From positions 62,001-126,000 of the forward strand of contig NZ_ABZU01000006.1 of the NCBI RefSeq assembly GCF_000173655.1: a DNA stretch of 64,000 nt. Direction: 5' to 3'. Within the stretch, counting starts at the first letter, position 1; every line of letters begins with the position of its first letter. The translations under genes were made by a program, and so were the position numbers. Of the stretch, positions 7,225 to 17,600 are shown one piece after another. The notes below the pieces were generated by a model that saw only the letters and a program-made list of their open reading frames with translations, had not been told where the DNA came from and searched no databases. The DNA is from Corynebacterium amycolatum SK46. Lineage in GTDB: Bacteria; Actinomycetota; Actinomycetes; Mycobacteriales; Mycobacteriaceae.

Positions 7225-8808
7225 ATGACAGCATCTACTGCCACTACAAACCGAACTACCATCCGCAATCCGCTTAACGACGAGCTCGTTGCCCGCCTTC
7301 TTCAGCGCGTCACGGTAGCTGATAAGTCGAAGACCGCCACTATCTCGGCACCATTTACCGGCCAGGAGCTGGCGCAGATCCCCGTCGGCACGCAGGCCGA
7401 TGTCGACGAGGCCTTCAAGCGTGCCCGTGCGGCGCAGAAGAAGTGGGCCCGCATGGCGCCGGAAAAGCGCGGCGAAGTGCTGCACCACTTCCACGACCTG
7501 CTCTTTACCCACTGCGACCAGGTGCTGGATCTGCTGCAGGCCGAGACCGGCAAGAACCGCGCCAGCGCCCACGAGGAGCTCGTACACACCGCTATCACCG
7601 CCCGCTACTACGGCAATCAGGGCCCGAAACTGCTTGAGCCGAAGCGAGCACACGGCGCTGTCCCGGTACTTTCCAAGACCACCGTCTACCACCACCCAAA
7701 GGGCGTCGTCGGTGTTATTGCTCCGTGGAACTACCCGCTGACTCTCGCTGTTTCCGATGCGCTGGCTGCACTGATGGCCGGTAACGCCATCGTGCTCAAG
7801 CCGGACAGCACCACTCCGTTTACCGCTCTCTTCGCTGTCGATTTGCTCTACCGCGCTGGTCTTCCGGAGGATCTCTTCCAGGTCATTCCAGGTCCCGGTC
7901 GCGTTGTCGGCCAGGGCATTGTCGGCCAGTGTGACTTCCTGATGTTCACCGGCTCTTCCGAGACCGGCCGCTCACTGGCGCAGCAGTGCGGCGAGCGCCT
8001 GATCAGCTTCTCCGCGGAGCTCGGCGGCAAGAACCCGCTGATTGTCGCTGAAGATGCCAACATCAACCGCGCGGTCGAGGGCGCGCGCATCGGCTGCTTC
8101 ACCAACTCCGGTCACCTGTGCGTGTCCATTGAGCGAATCTATGTCGTGGACTCCGTCTGGGACGAATTCGTCCCGGCATTCACCGACCGAGTGAAGGCAA
8201 TGTCCATCGGCGCTGGCTACGAGTGGGAAACCGAAATGGGCTGCCTGCAGTCGCAGGGCCAGTTCGACACGGTCAAGTCCATGGTCGACGAAGCTATCGA
8301 GGCCGGCGCCACCGTGCTGGCCGGCGGTCGCCCTCGCCCGGATCTGGGACCGCTGTTCTACGAGCCGACCGTGCTTACCGACGTCCCGGAGGGCGTCGCC
8401 CTGCTGACCGAAGAGGTATTCGGCCCGGTGGTAGTCCTCCAGCGCGTCTCGGATGTCCACGACGCTATCGCCAAGTCCAACGATTCCCGTTATGGCCTCA
8501 ACGCTTCGCTGTGGACCTCTCCGCGTCGTGCAAAGGAGCTGGCTCCACAGCTTGAGGCCGGTACCGTCAATGTCAACGATGGTTTTGCTGCGGCCTTCGC
8601 GTCTGTCGATGCCCCGATGGGTGGTTTCAAGGATTCGGGTGTGGGCCGTCGTCAAGCAGCAGGCGGCCTGCTGAAGTACACCGATGAGCAGACGGTGACC
8701 GTGCAGCGCCTTTCCCCGGTGTCGATGCCACAGATGCCGCGTGAGCTGTACTCGAAGGTGTTCAACACGGCACTTGTCCTCGGCAAGAAGTTCAACGTCC
8801 TGCCGTAA
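7225..8808 (+). CDS. gabD2: Succinate-semialdehyde dehydrogenase, GabD2 type
   Basis: Oxidises succinic semialdehyde to succinate with NAD(P)+. Aldehyde dehydrogenase motifs are all present: VGVIAPWNYPL, LKPDSTTPFTA (cofactor binding), FTGSSETGRSLAQ, catalytic Glu in SAELGGKNP and catalytic Cys in TNSGHLCVS, and EEVFGPV. Length 527 and the Actinobacteria-specific N-terminus match the GabD2 group. ATG 7225 is preferred: TAGTAT lies 7 nt before it, giving a leaderless mRNA. A strong terminator follows at 8834. Substrate assignment rests on family resemblance. Confidence 0.85.
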   Translation: MTASTATTNRTTIRNPLNDELVARLLQRVTVADKSKTATISAPFTGQELAQIPVGTQADVDEAFKRARAAQKKWARMAPEKRGEVLHHFHDLLFTHCDQVLDLLQAETGKNRASAHEELVHTAITARYYGNQGPKLLEPKRAHGAVPVLSKTTVYHHPKGVVGVIAPWNYPLTLAVSDALAALMAGNAIVLKPDSTTPFTALFAVDLLYRAGLPEDLFQVIPGPGRVVGQGIVGQCDFLMFTGSSETGRSLAQQCGERLISFSAELGGKNPLIVAEDANINRAVEGARIGCFTNSGHLCVSIERIYVVDSVWDEFVPAFTDRVKAMSIGAGYEWETEMGCLQSQGQFDTVKSMVDEAIEAGATVLAGGRPRPDLGPLFYEPTVLTDVPEGVALLTEEVFGPVVVLQRVSDVHDAIAKSNDSRYGLNASLWTSPRRAKELAPQLEAGTVNVNDGFAAAFASVDAPMGGFKDSGVGRRQAAGGLLKYTDEQTVTVQRLSPVSMPQMPRELYSKVFNTALVLGKKFNVLP

Positions 8809-8833
8809 TACGCGTGTAGCGCGCGCAAATAGC

Positions 8834-8871
8834 AAAAGGCCAGGTCAGAAAACTCTCTGACCTGGCCTTTT
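8834..8871. terminator. Strong bidirectional terminator between gabD2 and the tRNA gene
   Basis: A perfect 16-bp inverted repeat, AAAAGGCCAGGTCAGA and its complement, around a 6-nt loop, with A and T tracts at the two ends. It can end gabD2 on the plus strand and the tRNA transcript on the minus strand. Confidence 0.9.
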
Positions 8872-8947
8872 GGTGCCCCCAGTGGGACTCGAACCCACAC
8901 TGAAAGGATTTTAAGTCCTCTGCCTCTGCCAATTGGGCTATAGGGGC
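8871..8947 (-). tRNA. tRNA-Leu (anticodon UAA), unusual short variable arm
   Basis: The minus strand folds into a full cloverleaf: acceptor GCCCCTA/TGGGGGC, D-stem GCC/GGC with GG in the loop, anticodon stem GAGGA/TCCTT with loop CTTAAAA (anticodon TAA), T-arm GTGGG-TTCGAGT-CCCAC, discriminator A (8874) and an encoded CCA (8871-8873). The body without CCA is 74 nt and the variable loop is only 5 nt. Leucine tRNAs normally have a long class II variable arm, so the identity follows the anticodon but the body is class I. Confidence 0.85.
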
Positions 8948-8959
8948 CCCTAAGAAAGA

Positions 8960-9949
8960 TTAATGGGCGATATGGGTGTCTACCAAACTCGCCACAATTC
9001 CGTCGAGGATATCCTTCTCGCTGATGTAGAAAAAGCGCTGCTCTTCCTTCGCTGCCTCGGAAAGCGGCAGCGCCTCAAACATGTCCATCAGACCGTCCAC
9101 AATGATGGAACCACCGGCGAAGACATCCGCGCGCTTCGGGTGCATGACCGGATTCGCGGCAAGGGATTCCGCATCGGTCTCAACGACGGATGCTGTCAGC
9201 GCACGCAACGCCGTAAAGCGCAGCTGCGACAGGTGGATTGCCTCCGGGTCGTAGGTTTCTAGGCCCTGTGCCAGCGCCGACAGCGTGGTGAAGGTCCCGG
9301 CGCAGCCGACGATGGTGCGAGCCTTGTTGACAGGCACCTGCCGGACAATCTCGTCGGTCAGCTCCGCAACATACGAACGCGCCTTCTGGACCTGCTCCGC
9401 CGTCGGTGGCGAGGACTGCAGGAAACGCTCGGTCAAGCGCACACTGCCCATGGCCACGGAATCGGAACCGGCCACCGTGCCGTCGTGATCGCCAACAATA
9501 ACCTCGGTGGAGCCGCCGCCGACGTCGATGACGCAATACGGACCGAGCTCGGGCTCCAAGTCATCGACTGCGCCGCGGAAGGACAGCGCAGCCTCCTCCT
9601 CTCCGGTGATTACCTCTGCCTCCGCACCCCAAGAGGCCAAGATCTCGCGGGTCATGGCGAAGAAATCGTCGCGGTTACTTGCATCGCGTGTCGCCGACGT
9701 CGCCACCATCCGAACTGCTTGAACCTTTTCGACCTGCATGAGCTCCGCATACTTCGTCAGAGCTTCCCGCACGCGCTCCAGCGCCTCGGGAGCCAGCATG
9801 CCTGTCGCGTCCACCCCTTGACCGAGGCGGACGATTTCCATCAGTCGATGCAGCTCCGTGATCTCCAGAACTCCATCCACGACCTCAACTCGGCTGATAA
9901 GCAGGCGAAGCGAGTTAGTGCCGCAGTCGACGGCAGCGAGGGTCGTCAT
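8960..9949 (-). CDS. ppx2: Exopolyphosphatase, Ppx/GppA family
   Basis: Hydrolyses terminal phosphates from polyphosphate or pppGpp. ASKHA-fold phosphate motifs are visible: AAVDCGTNSLRLL at the N-terminus, MVATSATRDASN, the catalytic GEEEAALSF, VIDVGGGSTEV and GCAGTFTTLSALA. The 329-residue length matches the short actinobacterial Ppx2 proteins that lack the C-terminal HD domain. Start ATG 9949 overlaps the stop of the DUF501 gene (TAATG), so the two are translationally coupled. Located in the conserved order eno-ftsB-DUF501-ppx2. Confidence 0.9.
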   Translation of the reverse strand: MTTLAAVDCGTNSLRLLISRVEVVDGVLEITELHRLMEIVRLGQGVDATGMLAPEALERVREALTKYAELMQVEKVQAVRMVATSATRDASNRDDFFAMTREILASWGAEAEVITGEEEAALSFRGAVDDLEPELGPYCVIDVGGGSTEVIVGDHDGTVAGSDSVAMGSVRLTERFLQSSPPTAEQVQKARSYVAELTDEIVRQVPVNKARTIVGCAGTFTTLSALAQGLETYDPEAIHLSQLRFTALRALTASVVETDAESLAANPVMHPKRADVFAGGSIIVDGLMDMFEALPLSEAAKEEQRFFYISEKDILDGIVASLVDTHIAH

Positions 9950-10485
9950 TATCCCTCCACCCCCGGATACGCAATACCGAGCTCGGCAATCGTGGGCCAA
10001 TTTGCGGGAATCGCGGTGCCGCGCAGCTTCTCGTTCTCCGCCGCCAAAGCCACTGACTCAGTACCCAGTCGGAAGTGATCCGGCCCCTTGGCCAGCGCGT
10101 AGGCAATAAGAACGTGCAGGCACTTCACGCGTGTCGGCATGCCGCCACCGGAGAAGTCCGTGCCCAGGTCTTCCATCTCGTTGCGCTCCGCCAGAAACGC
10201 CTCGTGTGCACGCTGGTAATCGGCGGCGAGCTCCGCGTCGTTTTCGAGTCGCGCGGTCATTTCCTTCATCACGCCGGTCGTCTCCAACCGGGAGGCTTCG
10301 GCGGTGAGTCGCGGATCAGTTAGGTAAAAGAGCGTGGGAAACGGAGTGCCATCGTCCAAACGCGGCTTCGTCTTGACCACACCAGGAGTGCCGTCGGGGC
10401 TGCGGTAAGAGATGTCCACTACACCCCGCGGTTCACGTCCGAGCTGCTCCGCTATCACTTCCAAATCTGCGGTATCCACAGACAT
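9949..10485 (-). CDS. DUF501 family protein
   Basis: A 178-residue soluble protein of unknown function. DUF501 hallmarks include the N-terminal QLGREPRGVVDISYR and the Cys-containing FSGGGMPTRVKCLHVLIAYALAKG. It lies between ftsB and ppx2, an order conserved in actinobacteria (Rv1025), and its stop codon overlaps the ppx2 start. No catalytic assignment can be made. Confidence 0.88.
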   Translation of the reverse strand: MSVDTADLEVIAEQLGREPRGVVDISYRSPDGTPGVVKTKPRLDDGTPFPTLFYLTDPRLTAEASRLETTGVMKEMTARLENDAELAADYQRAHEAFLAERNEMEDLGTDFSGGGMPTRVKCLHVLIAYALAKGPDHFRLGTESVALAAENEKLRGTAIPANWPTIAELGIAYPGVEG

Positions 10486-10624
10486 CGGTCACACTCCTTT
10501 TGCTTCCGTTTTACTGACACATAATCTCACAGTCGCCTTACAAGCGCGGTGTTTCGCTTTACGACGGCACACTCCGCCGCGCATGCAACCTCACCGAGAG
10601 GCCCCAGGTAGCCCCTACAGAGGT

Positions 10625-11161
10625 TTAGGACTCCGGTACCGTCGGCAAGCTCTCTGGCCTCGTTGCCTGATCGCGCCCCGGATTAGGGCGAGTCTCTTCG
10701 GGTTCGGGCGGGATGGAAATGGAATCCCACAGCGTCTCGTACCACTTCTTGGCCTGGTGCTGCGGAAGTTCCTCCGGCTGCGTCACAGGCTGCTCGCCCA
10801 CGGCCGGATCGAGGATACGGAATGGGGTCTCCCCCGGCTCTACCAGCCCCAGGCGCAGACGTGCCTGCTCCTTAACGTAGGCGGGGTTGGAGTAAAGCTC
10901 CTTTTCATCCTCTAACTGCTTAATTCGCCGTTCCATGCGAGCAATATTGTCCTGCGTTGCGGCTACGTCCGCCTGCTGTTGTGCAAAAGTCCGCAGCGGA
11001 ATTGCGAGAACAGATACTAAGAAAAGCACCAACAGACCAATACCGATCTTCTGTGCCGTGCTCAGCGAGCGCATTCCCGAGGCGAGTGCCGCTGCCGAAC
11101 GCTGCCCCGCCCCTGCAGGGCGCGACTGTGTTCCGCGGCGAGATCGGTCCGATGCACTCAT
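10625..11161 (-). CDS. ftsB: Septum formation initiator FtsB/DivIC-like protein
   Basis: Bitopic cell-division protein that bridges FtsQ and FtsL at the divisome. Residues about 34-56 form the single membrane span (IGIGLLVLFLVSVLAIPL), followed by a coiled coil of about 40 residues (DNIARMERRIKQLEDEKE) and the FtsB signature NPAYVKEQARLRLGLVEPGE. A Pro/Glu-rich tail of about 60 residues follows and is typical of corynebacterial homologs. ATG 11161 is used; an ATG 9 nt upstream is possible. It is downstream of eno, separated by a terminator. About 140 bp without a gene separate it from DUF501. Confidence 0.87.
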   Translation of the reverse strand: MSASDRSRRGTQSRPAGAGQRSAAALASGMRSLSTAQKIGIGLLVLFLVSVLAIPLRTFAQQQADVAATQDNIARMERRIKQLEDEKELYSNPAYVKEQARLRLGLVEPGETPFRILDPAVGEQPVTQPEELPQHQAKKWYETLWDSISIPPEPEETRPNPGRDQATRPESLPTVPES

Positions 11162-11202
11162 GCCCCACACTCTACCCGACCGCCAGCCGATGAAATAACA
11201 AA

Positions 11203-11238
11203 AACCCGCTCACAACCACGTGCGTGGTGCGGGCGGGC
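11203..11238 (-). terminator. Terminator of eno
   Basis: On the minus strand, CCGCACCAC pairs with GTGGTTGTGAGCGG and the hairpin ends in GGGTTTTTG, 35-70 bp after the eno stop codon. Confidence 0.75.
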
Positions 11239-11273
11239 AGTGCTAGCCGCAGCTTTCGCAGCAGCTCAGCTCT

Positions 11274-12551
<1,278 letters not shown>

Positions 12552-12633
12552 TCACCTTTCCGCCGGAACCGTTCCGGCACATGACTCCAATTGTGGCACG
12601 GTTTTCCAACCTTCGCCTTAAATCCTTGTCACC

Positions 12634-13494
12634 CTATGCGGGCTGATTCAGCGCATAGTTCGCCGCAGCGTCCCGAACATCGCGAAGATACTGCTCAGAC
12701 TGGTTATATGAGCGAATTGCAGATGCCCACCCTTCCGGGGTGGCGAGGTCGCGTTCCCCACTGCAGAGCATCCGTGCCGTGGTCGCAGTTGCGTCATCGA
12801 TGTTGTTAGGGTCGGCGACACCATCACCAGAAGTATCCATCGCAAAGCGATGCCAGGTCTCAGGAATAAACTGCATCGGCCCCACAGCGCGGTCATACTC
12901 TGTGTCACCGTCGAGTTCGCCGTTGTCAGTATCGAGAACCTCAGCAAACCCACTCGTGCCGTCCAGCGGCGGACCGATAATCGTCGGTCGCACTACCCCA
13001 TCGGCACCGATATGCGCCGGCTTGAGCCAATTGCCCGAGTACGTGCCGTGATTAGTCTCCACCTTGCCCAGTCCTGCAAGCGTGTTCCACTCCAGGTGGC
13101 AGTTCGGGAACTGTTCGGCTGCAATCACATATGCGTTGCCGTAGGCGCGGAGAGCGTCCTCAGAAATACCCGTCTTCGGGGCAATCTGCTGCGCCCACTG
13201 TCGGAGCTGCTCCGAGGTGCGTCCGGGCGCGTTGACATCAATCATCGGCGGTGGCTCAGCCGCGGCAGGCGGCACATTGTCCGGAATCGGTTTCTTGGTC
13301 AACGACGGGATAACGGGTCCAGTGAACATCGCCAACGCCCCAACCGTGCCAATGATAATTAGCACCGCCAGGGAGGTTAGACCGAGGCAGCCACAGCCTC
13401 GCGAAGACTTCTTTTTCCCCTTACTGCGGCCACGCGGCTTCGCCCCGCGGGGTGCGGGGTGCGCGTATTCATCAAAGGGAGAATTAGAAGGCAT
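12634..13494 (-). CDS. Membrane-anchored lytic transglycosylase (LpqU-like)
   Basis: Predicted to cleave peptidoglycan glycan strands. A basic, Ser/Arg-rich cytoplasmic tail precedes a membrane anchor at about residues 37-58 (LTSLAVLIIIGTVGALAMF). The catalytic domain resembles the MltB type: candidate catalytic Glu in GLGKVETNHGTYSG and the downstream GPMQFIPETWHRFAMD, DPNNIDDATATTARMLC and SYNQSEQYLRDV. Mycobacterial LpqU occupies the same position next to eno. No lipobox Cys is apparent, so it is a transmembrane rather than lipid-anchored version. Confidence 0.85.
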   Translation of the reverse strand: MPSNSPFDEYAHPAPRGAKPRGRSKGKKKSSRGCGCLGLTSLAVLIIIGTVGALAMFTGPVIPSLTKKPIPDNVPPAAAEPPPMIDVNAPGRTSEQLRQWAQQIAPKTGISEDALRAYGNAYVIAAEQFPNCHLEWNTLAGLGKVETNHGTYSGNWLKPAHIGADGVVRPTIIGPPLDGTSGFAEVLDTDNGELDGDTEYDRAVGPMQFIPETWHRFAMDTSGDGVADPNNIDDATATTARMLCSGERDLATPEGWASAIRSYNQSEQYLRDVRDAAANYALNQPA

Positions 13495-13565
13495 GGGGAA
13501 TTACTCTACGGGTTCAACCGCAAAAATCACTCAAACTCGAGGACAGAAATCACTTTTGCTGGAAA

Positions 13566-14597
13566 CTAGCTGTCGCTTTCCGACGGGCCGAAGTCCTCAG
13601 CCTCTTCGTTATCTTCGCTGCCCGCTTCCCGCTGCTCAGCACTGCCGGCCTGCTGATTCTCCATCTGAGCCAGATCAGCCAGGAATGCGCGTGAAGCCTG
13701 TCGGGTCCGCTCTTCAGCACCGGACTCAGTCTCCAGCCCCGGGGTCGGGACCAGAATCTCCACTGGAATGTCTGCATCGGACAGTCCCAGCGCACGTGCG
13801 CGACGGATGGCTTCCTCAGCCAAAGTCAGAGCTGGCAACTGCGTAGCTGGGTTCGAGCGCGGACGTCCGCGGCCGTAAGTCCACAGTCGCTCCTGTTCTT
13901 CCTCCGACACCATCTCTCCCTCGGCCACAGTGCCGTCGAAGAGGTACGGCTGACGAGCGCGCATCTTCAAAATAAAGTCGGTCGCCACATCGTCGAAGTC
14001 GAAGTCCTCAGCGATTTCAGCGTGGAAGAGGACCTGCAGCAGCAGATCTGACAGCTCGCTACGGATGTCACCGCCCTCGTTGACTGCGTCGACAAACTCG
14101 TAGGTCTCTTCAATGAGATACGGCAGCAGGCTCTTGTGCGTCTGACGAGCTTCCCACTGCCCCGTGCGCCGTGCGGCCGCCATGATGTCCACGGCCTCAA
14201 CGACGTGGGGCAGTCGAGCTGCAGCGAGCTGTTCCTGCGGAGTCAGCGGTTCTGCAACCGGTTCTGCCACTGGTTCTGCCACCGGCTCTGCAACCGGTTC
14301 TTGCACTGAGTCCTGCTGGGGAGCCGCCGCAACCTGAGCTGCTGGGTCCGGCGCTTCGTCCAACTCGACCGAGTAGACCTTCTCGCCCGCGTCGAGGCGA
14401 TCGAGTACCTCGTCGTTTTCCATATCGGTGGTGACCAGAATTTCCGCCTGGGACACCGAGTGCCCACCGGCGTCGGCGATAGCCCAGCGCACACGGATGG
14501 GGACTTCTTCGGTATAGCTGACTTCACCGGTCAGCAGGCTAGCGGCTTCCAGCGGAATTGCAGTTGGAAAGCGGCTATCGAGCTTGATGATAGTCAT
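13566..14597 (-). CDS. mazG: Nucleoside triphosphate pyrophosphohydrolase MazG
   Basis: Hydrolyses (d)NTPs, including damaged ones, to monophosphate and pyrophosphate. The MazG fold lies near residues 125-240 with the Mg-binding pattern LIEETYEFVDAV...ELSDLLLQVLFHAEIA. An N-terminal domain of about 85 residues (GEVSYTEEVPIRVRW) matches the mycobacterial MazG extension. Between the two, residues 97-117 consist of EPVA repeats encoded by a 12-bp tandem array, and the last 60 residues are acidic and low complexity. Total 343 residues, longer than E. coli MazG. Lies 8 bp downstream of mfd's stop, on the same strand after mfd. Confidence 0.9.
   Translation of the reverse strand: MTIIKLDSRFPTAIPLEAASLLTGEVSYTEEVPIRVRWAIADAGGHSVSQAEILVTTDMENDEVLDRLDAGEKVYSVELDEAPDPAAQVAAAPQQDSVQEPVAEPVAEPVAEPVAEPLTPQEQLAAARLPHVVEAVDIMAAARRTGQWEARQTHKSLLPYLIEETYEFVDAVNEGGDIRSELSDLLLQVLFHAEIAEDFDFDDVATDFILKMRARQPYLFDGTVAEGEMVSEEEQERLWTYGRGRPRSNPATQLPALTLAEEAIRRARALGLSDADIPVEILVPTPGLETESGAEERTRQASRAFLADLAQMENQQAGSAEQREAGSEDNEEAEDFGPSESDS
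14248..14307. repeat. 12-bp tandem repeat, five units, inside mazG
   Basis: Five consecutive 12-bp units of the form GGTTCTGCMAMY with a few substitutions. Read on the minus strand they encode repeated EPVA in MazG. Because the unit is a multiple of three, changes in copy number keep the frame. Confidence 0.9.
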
Positions 14598-14604
14598 ACG
14601 GTTT

Positions 14605-17600
14605 TTAGTCCTTTCCCATGTGCGAGATATCCATACGAGGAATACCCGCCATCGATGTCAAGAAGTCTGCTACCCACTGCACCAATGCAATATCGCGGAC
14701 AGGTTTTGCCCGCAACCCTCGCCCTTCCTTCGGCATTCCGACGGAAACCGTGCGTGTTGCCGCACGATAGGTCGCCTGTGGATACAGGCGCTTGAGGCGC
14801 ACCTGCTTGGAGTCAGCAAGCTCCATAGGGGCTATTCTAATGTGCGCACCCATAGCTTGAACTTCATGCACGCCGAATTCACGGCAAATAATTCGAAGTC
14901 GTGAAATAACCGCCAGCCTCTCCACCTCAATGGGTGGGGTTCCGTAGCGGTCGACGAGCTCTTCGAGCACCACCTCAATATCGTCCAGCGCACTGGCGGC
15001 AGCAAATTTGCGGTATGCCTCCAGACGCAGGCGTTCCGACGACACGTACTCGGCCGGAATATTCGCATCGACCGGCAAGTCAATCCGAACTTCCTTCGGT
15101 TCGTTATCGGAAGCATCCGGAGTTTCACCATCGGCCACTGCCTTCAGTGCGGCCACGGCCTCGCCGACCAGTCGGACGTACATGTCGAAGCCGACGCCGG
15201 CAATGTGACCGGACTGCTCCGCACCGAGGATATTTCCGGCGCCGCGCATTTCCAGGTCCTTCATGGCCACAGCCATACCTGCGCCTAAGTCATTGTTCTG
15301 CGCAATCGTGGACAGACGGTCGTAGGAAGTCTCCGTCAGCGTCTGATTTTCCGGGTAAAGGAAGTAAGCATAGGCGCGTTCACGGGAACGCCCCACGCGA
15401 CCACGCAGCTGGTGCAGCTGGGAAAGACCCATATGGTGAGCGTTTTCCACAATCAACGTATTGGCGTTGGCAATATCCAGGCCGGTTTCCACGATGGTGG
15501 TACACACCAGCACGTCGTACTCGCGCTGCCAGAAGCCATCGACCGTGCGCTCCAGCTGCTCCTCCCCCATCTGACCATGGGCCACTACCACGCGGGCCTC
15601 GGGCACCAAATTGCGAATATTCTGGGCGACCTTGTCAATGGTTTCTACCTTATTATGCAGGTAGAACACCTGGCCGTCGCGAAGCAGCTCTCGCCTGATA
15701 GCAGCGGCGACCTGCTTGTCGGACTGCGCGCCGACGTATGTCAGCACCGGGTGGCGGTCCTGCGGCGGGGTGAGAATCTGGCTCATCTCGCGGATGCCGG
15801 CAATCGACATTTCGAGCGTGCGCGGAATTGGCGTTGCGGACATGGTGAGCACGTCGACGTGGTGCCGTAGCGCCTTGATGTGTTCTTTGTGCTCGACACC
15901 GAAACGCTGCTCCTCGTCAACGATGACCAGGCCGAGTTCTTTCCACTGCACGCCGGTCTGCAGGAGACGATGCGTGCCGATAACAATGTCGACCGTCCCG
16001 TTCTTCAGCCCTTCGAGGACCTCCCTGGAGTCCTTTGGCGAGGTGAAGCGGGACAGTCCGCGGATGGTGACTGGGAAGCCCTCCATACGCTGGGTGAAAG
16101 TGGTCAAGTGCTGCTGCGCCAGAAGCGTGGTCGGCACCAACACCGCCACCTGACGGCCATCTTGAACAGCCTTGAAGGCAGCACGCAGTGCCACCTCGGT
16201 CTTGCCGTAGCCGACATCGCCGATGAGCACACGATCCATCGGCACCGGCTTTTCCATGTCGGACTTAATCTCGTCGATGGCCTGTAGCTGATCTTCGGTC
16301 TCGGTGAAGGGGAAGTTGTCCTCCATCTCCTGCTGCCATGGCGTATCCGGCGCGAATGCGTGGCCCGGCGCGGCTTGGCGCTCGGCGTAGAGTTTGACCA
16401 GCTCTTCCGCAATCTCGCGGACAGCGCCACGGGCCTTGCGCTTGGTGGACTTCCAGTCCGAGCCGCCCATCTTCGACAGCGTGGGCTTTTCACCGCCGAC
16501 ATAGCGCGACAGCAAATCCAGGCTCTCCATCGGCACGTAGAGCTGGTCCGAGGGACCTCCGCGCTTGCTCGGTGCGTACTCGAGCACCACGTACTCGCGG
16601 CGCGCCTGGTCCTCGCCCGTGCCGATGGTGCGCTCAGTGAGCTTCACAAACCGACCGATGCCATGCGTGTCGTGCACGACATAGTCGCCGGCCTTCAGTG
16701 CCAGCGGATCCACGCGACCACGGCGCTTCGCCGGCTTGCGGCGACCACCAAGCGCGCCTTCCGCGATGCGGTTACCTGTGATGTCCTGCTCGGTAATCAG
16801 AGTCAGCGCGCCACCGGGGATTCGCGGGAACACCAGGCCGCCGTGCAAAACACCCTGGTAGACGGTAATTCTCCCGGACTCAGGATACTCCGGGCCCGCC
16901 GCCATGCGCGTCGCAATTCCGGCTTCCCTAAACTTTTCCGCTTGCCGACGCGCCCCCGCGGGCGTCGCCGCCACGTACGCCACTCGCTCCCCCGCGACCG
17001 TGGCATCGCGCAGCTGCTTCATCAGGTGACCAATTTCCTTTAAGTCGCCGCGGGGCGCGGGCCCGGGCTCAAAGGTCAGCGGCAGCACATCATCTTCGGT
17101 GACTCCCGCCTCCAACATGCCGGGCGGGGAAATATGCCACGAAGTGGGCATCGGGATAGAGGCCAAGCTGCGGTACGCGCTGGGCTCCAGCCCATCGGTG
17201 GCGATTGGCACCGAGCCACCCATCGCAGCAGTTTCCCACGCTGCGGCCATAAACTCCTCGCCCGCACTGATCAAGTCCTGCGCGCGAGAGCGAATGCGCT
17301 CCGGCCCGCACATGAGCACATGAGTTTTCTCCGGCATGACCTCAGTGAGCATCTTCATCGGATGCTGACTAATCAGTGGAATCAGCGATTCCATGCCTTC
17401 CACCCACTGGCCATCGCCGATGCGGGTGAGCATTTCTTGGACCTGGCCAGAGCGCGTGGTGGCGAGTTTCTCCGCGGCGGCCTTCACGTCGTCGTCGATA
17501 AGCAGTGCACGACACGGGAAGATATCCAGCTGGTCGACCTCTACCTCAGAGATCGTGCGCTGGTCTGCGACGGAAAAGGCGCGCAGGTCGGTGACCTCGT

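Noticed and set aside
14248..14307. CRISPR-like array
   Set aside because: Units are 12 bp with no spacers and encode EPVA repeats within mazG.
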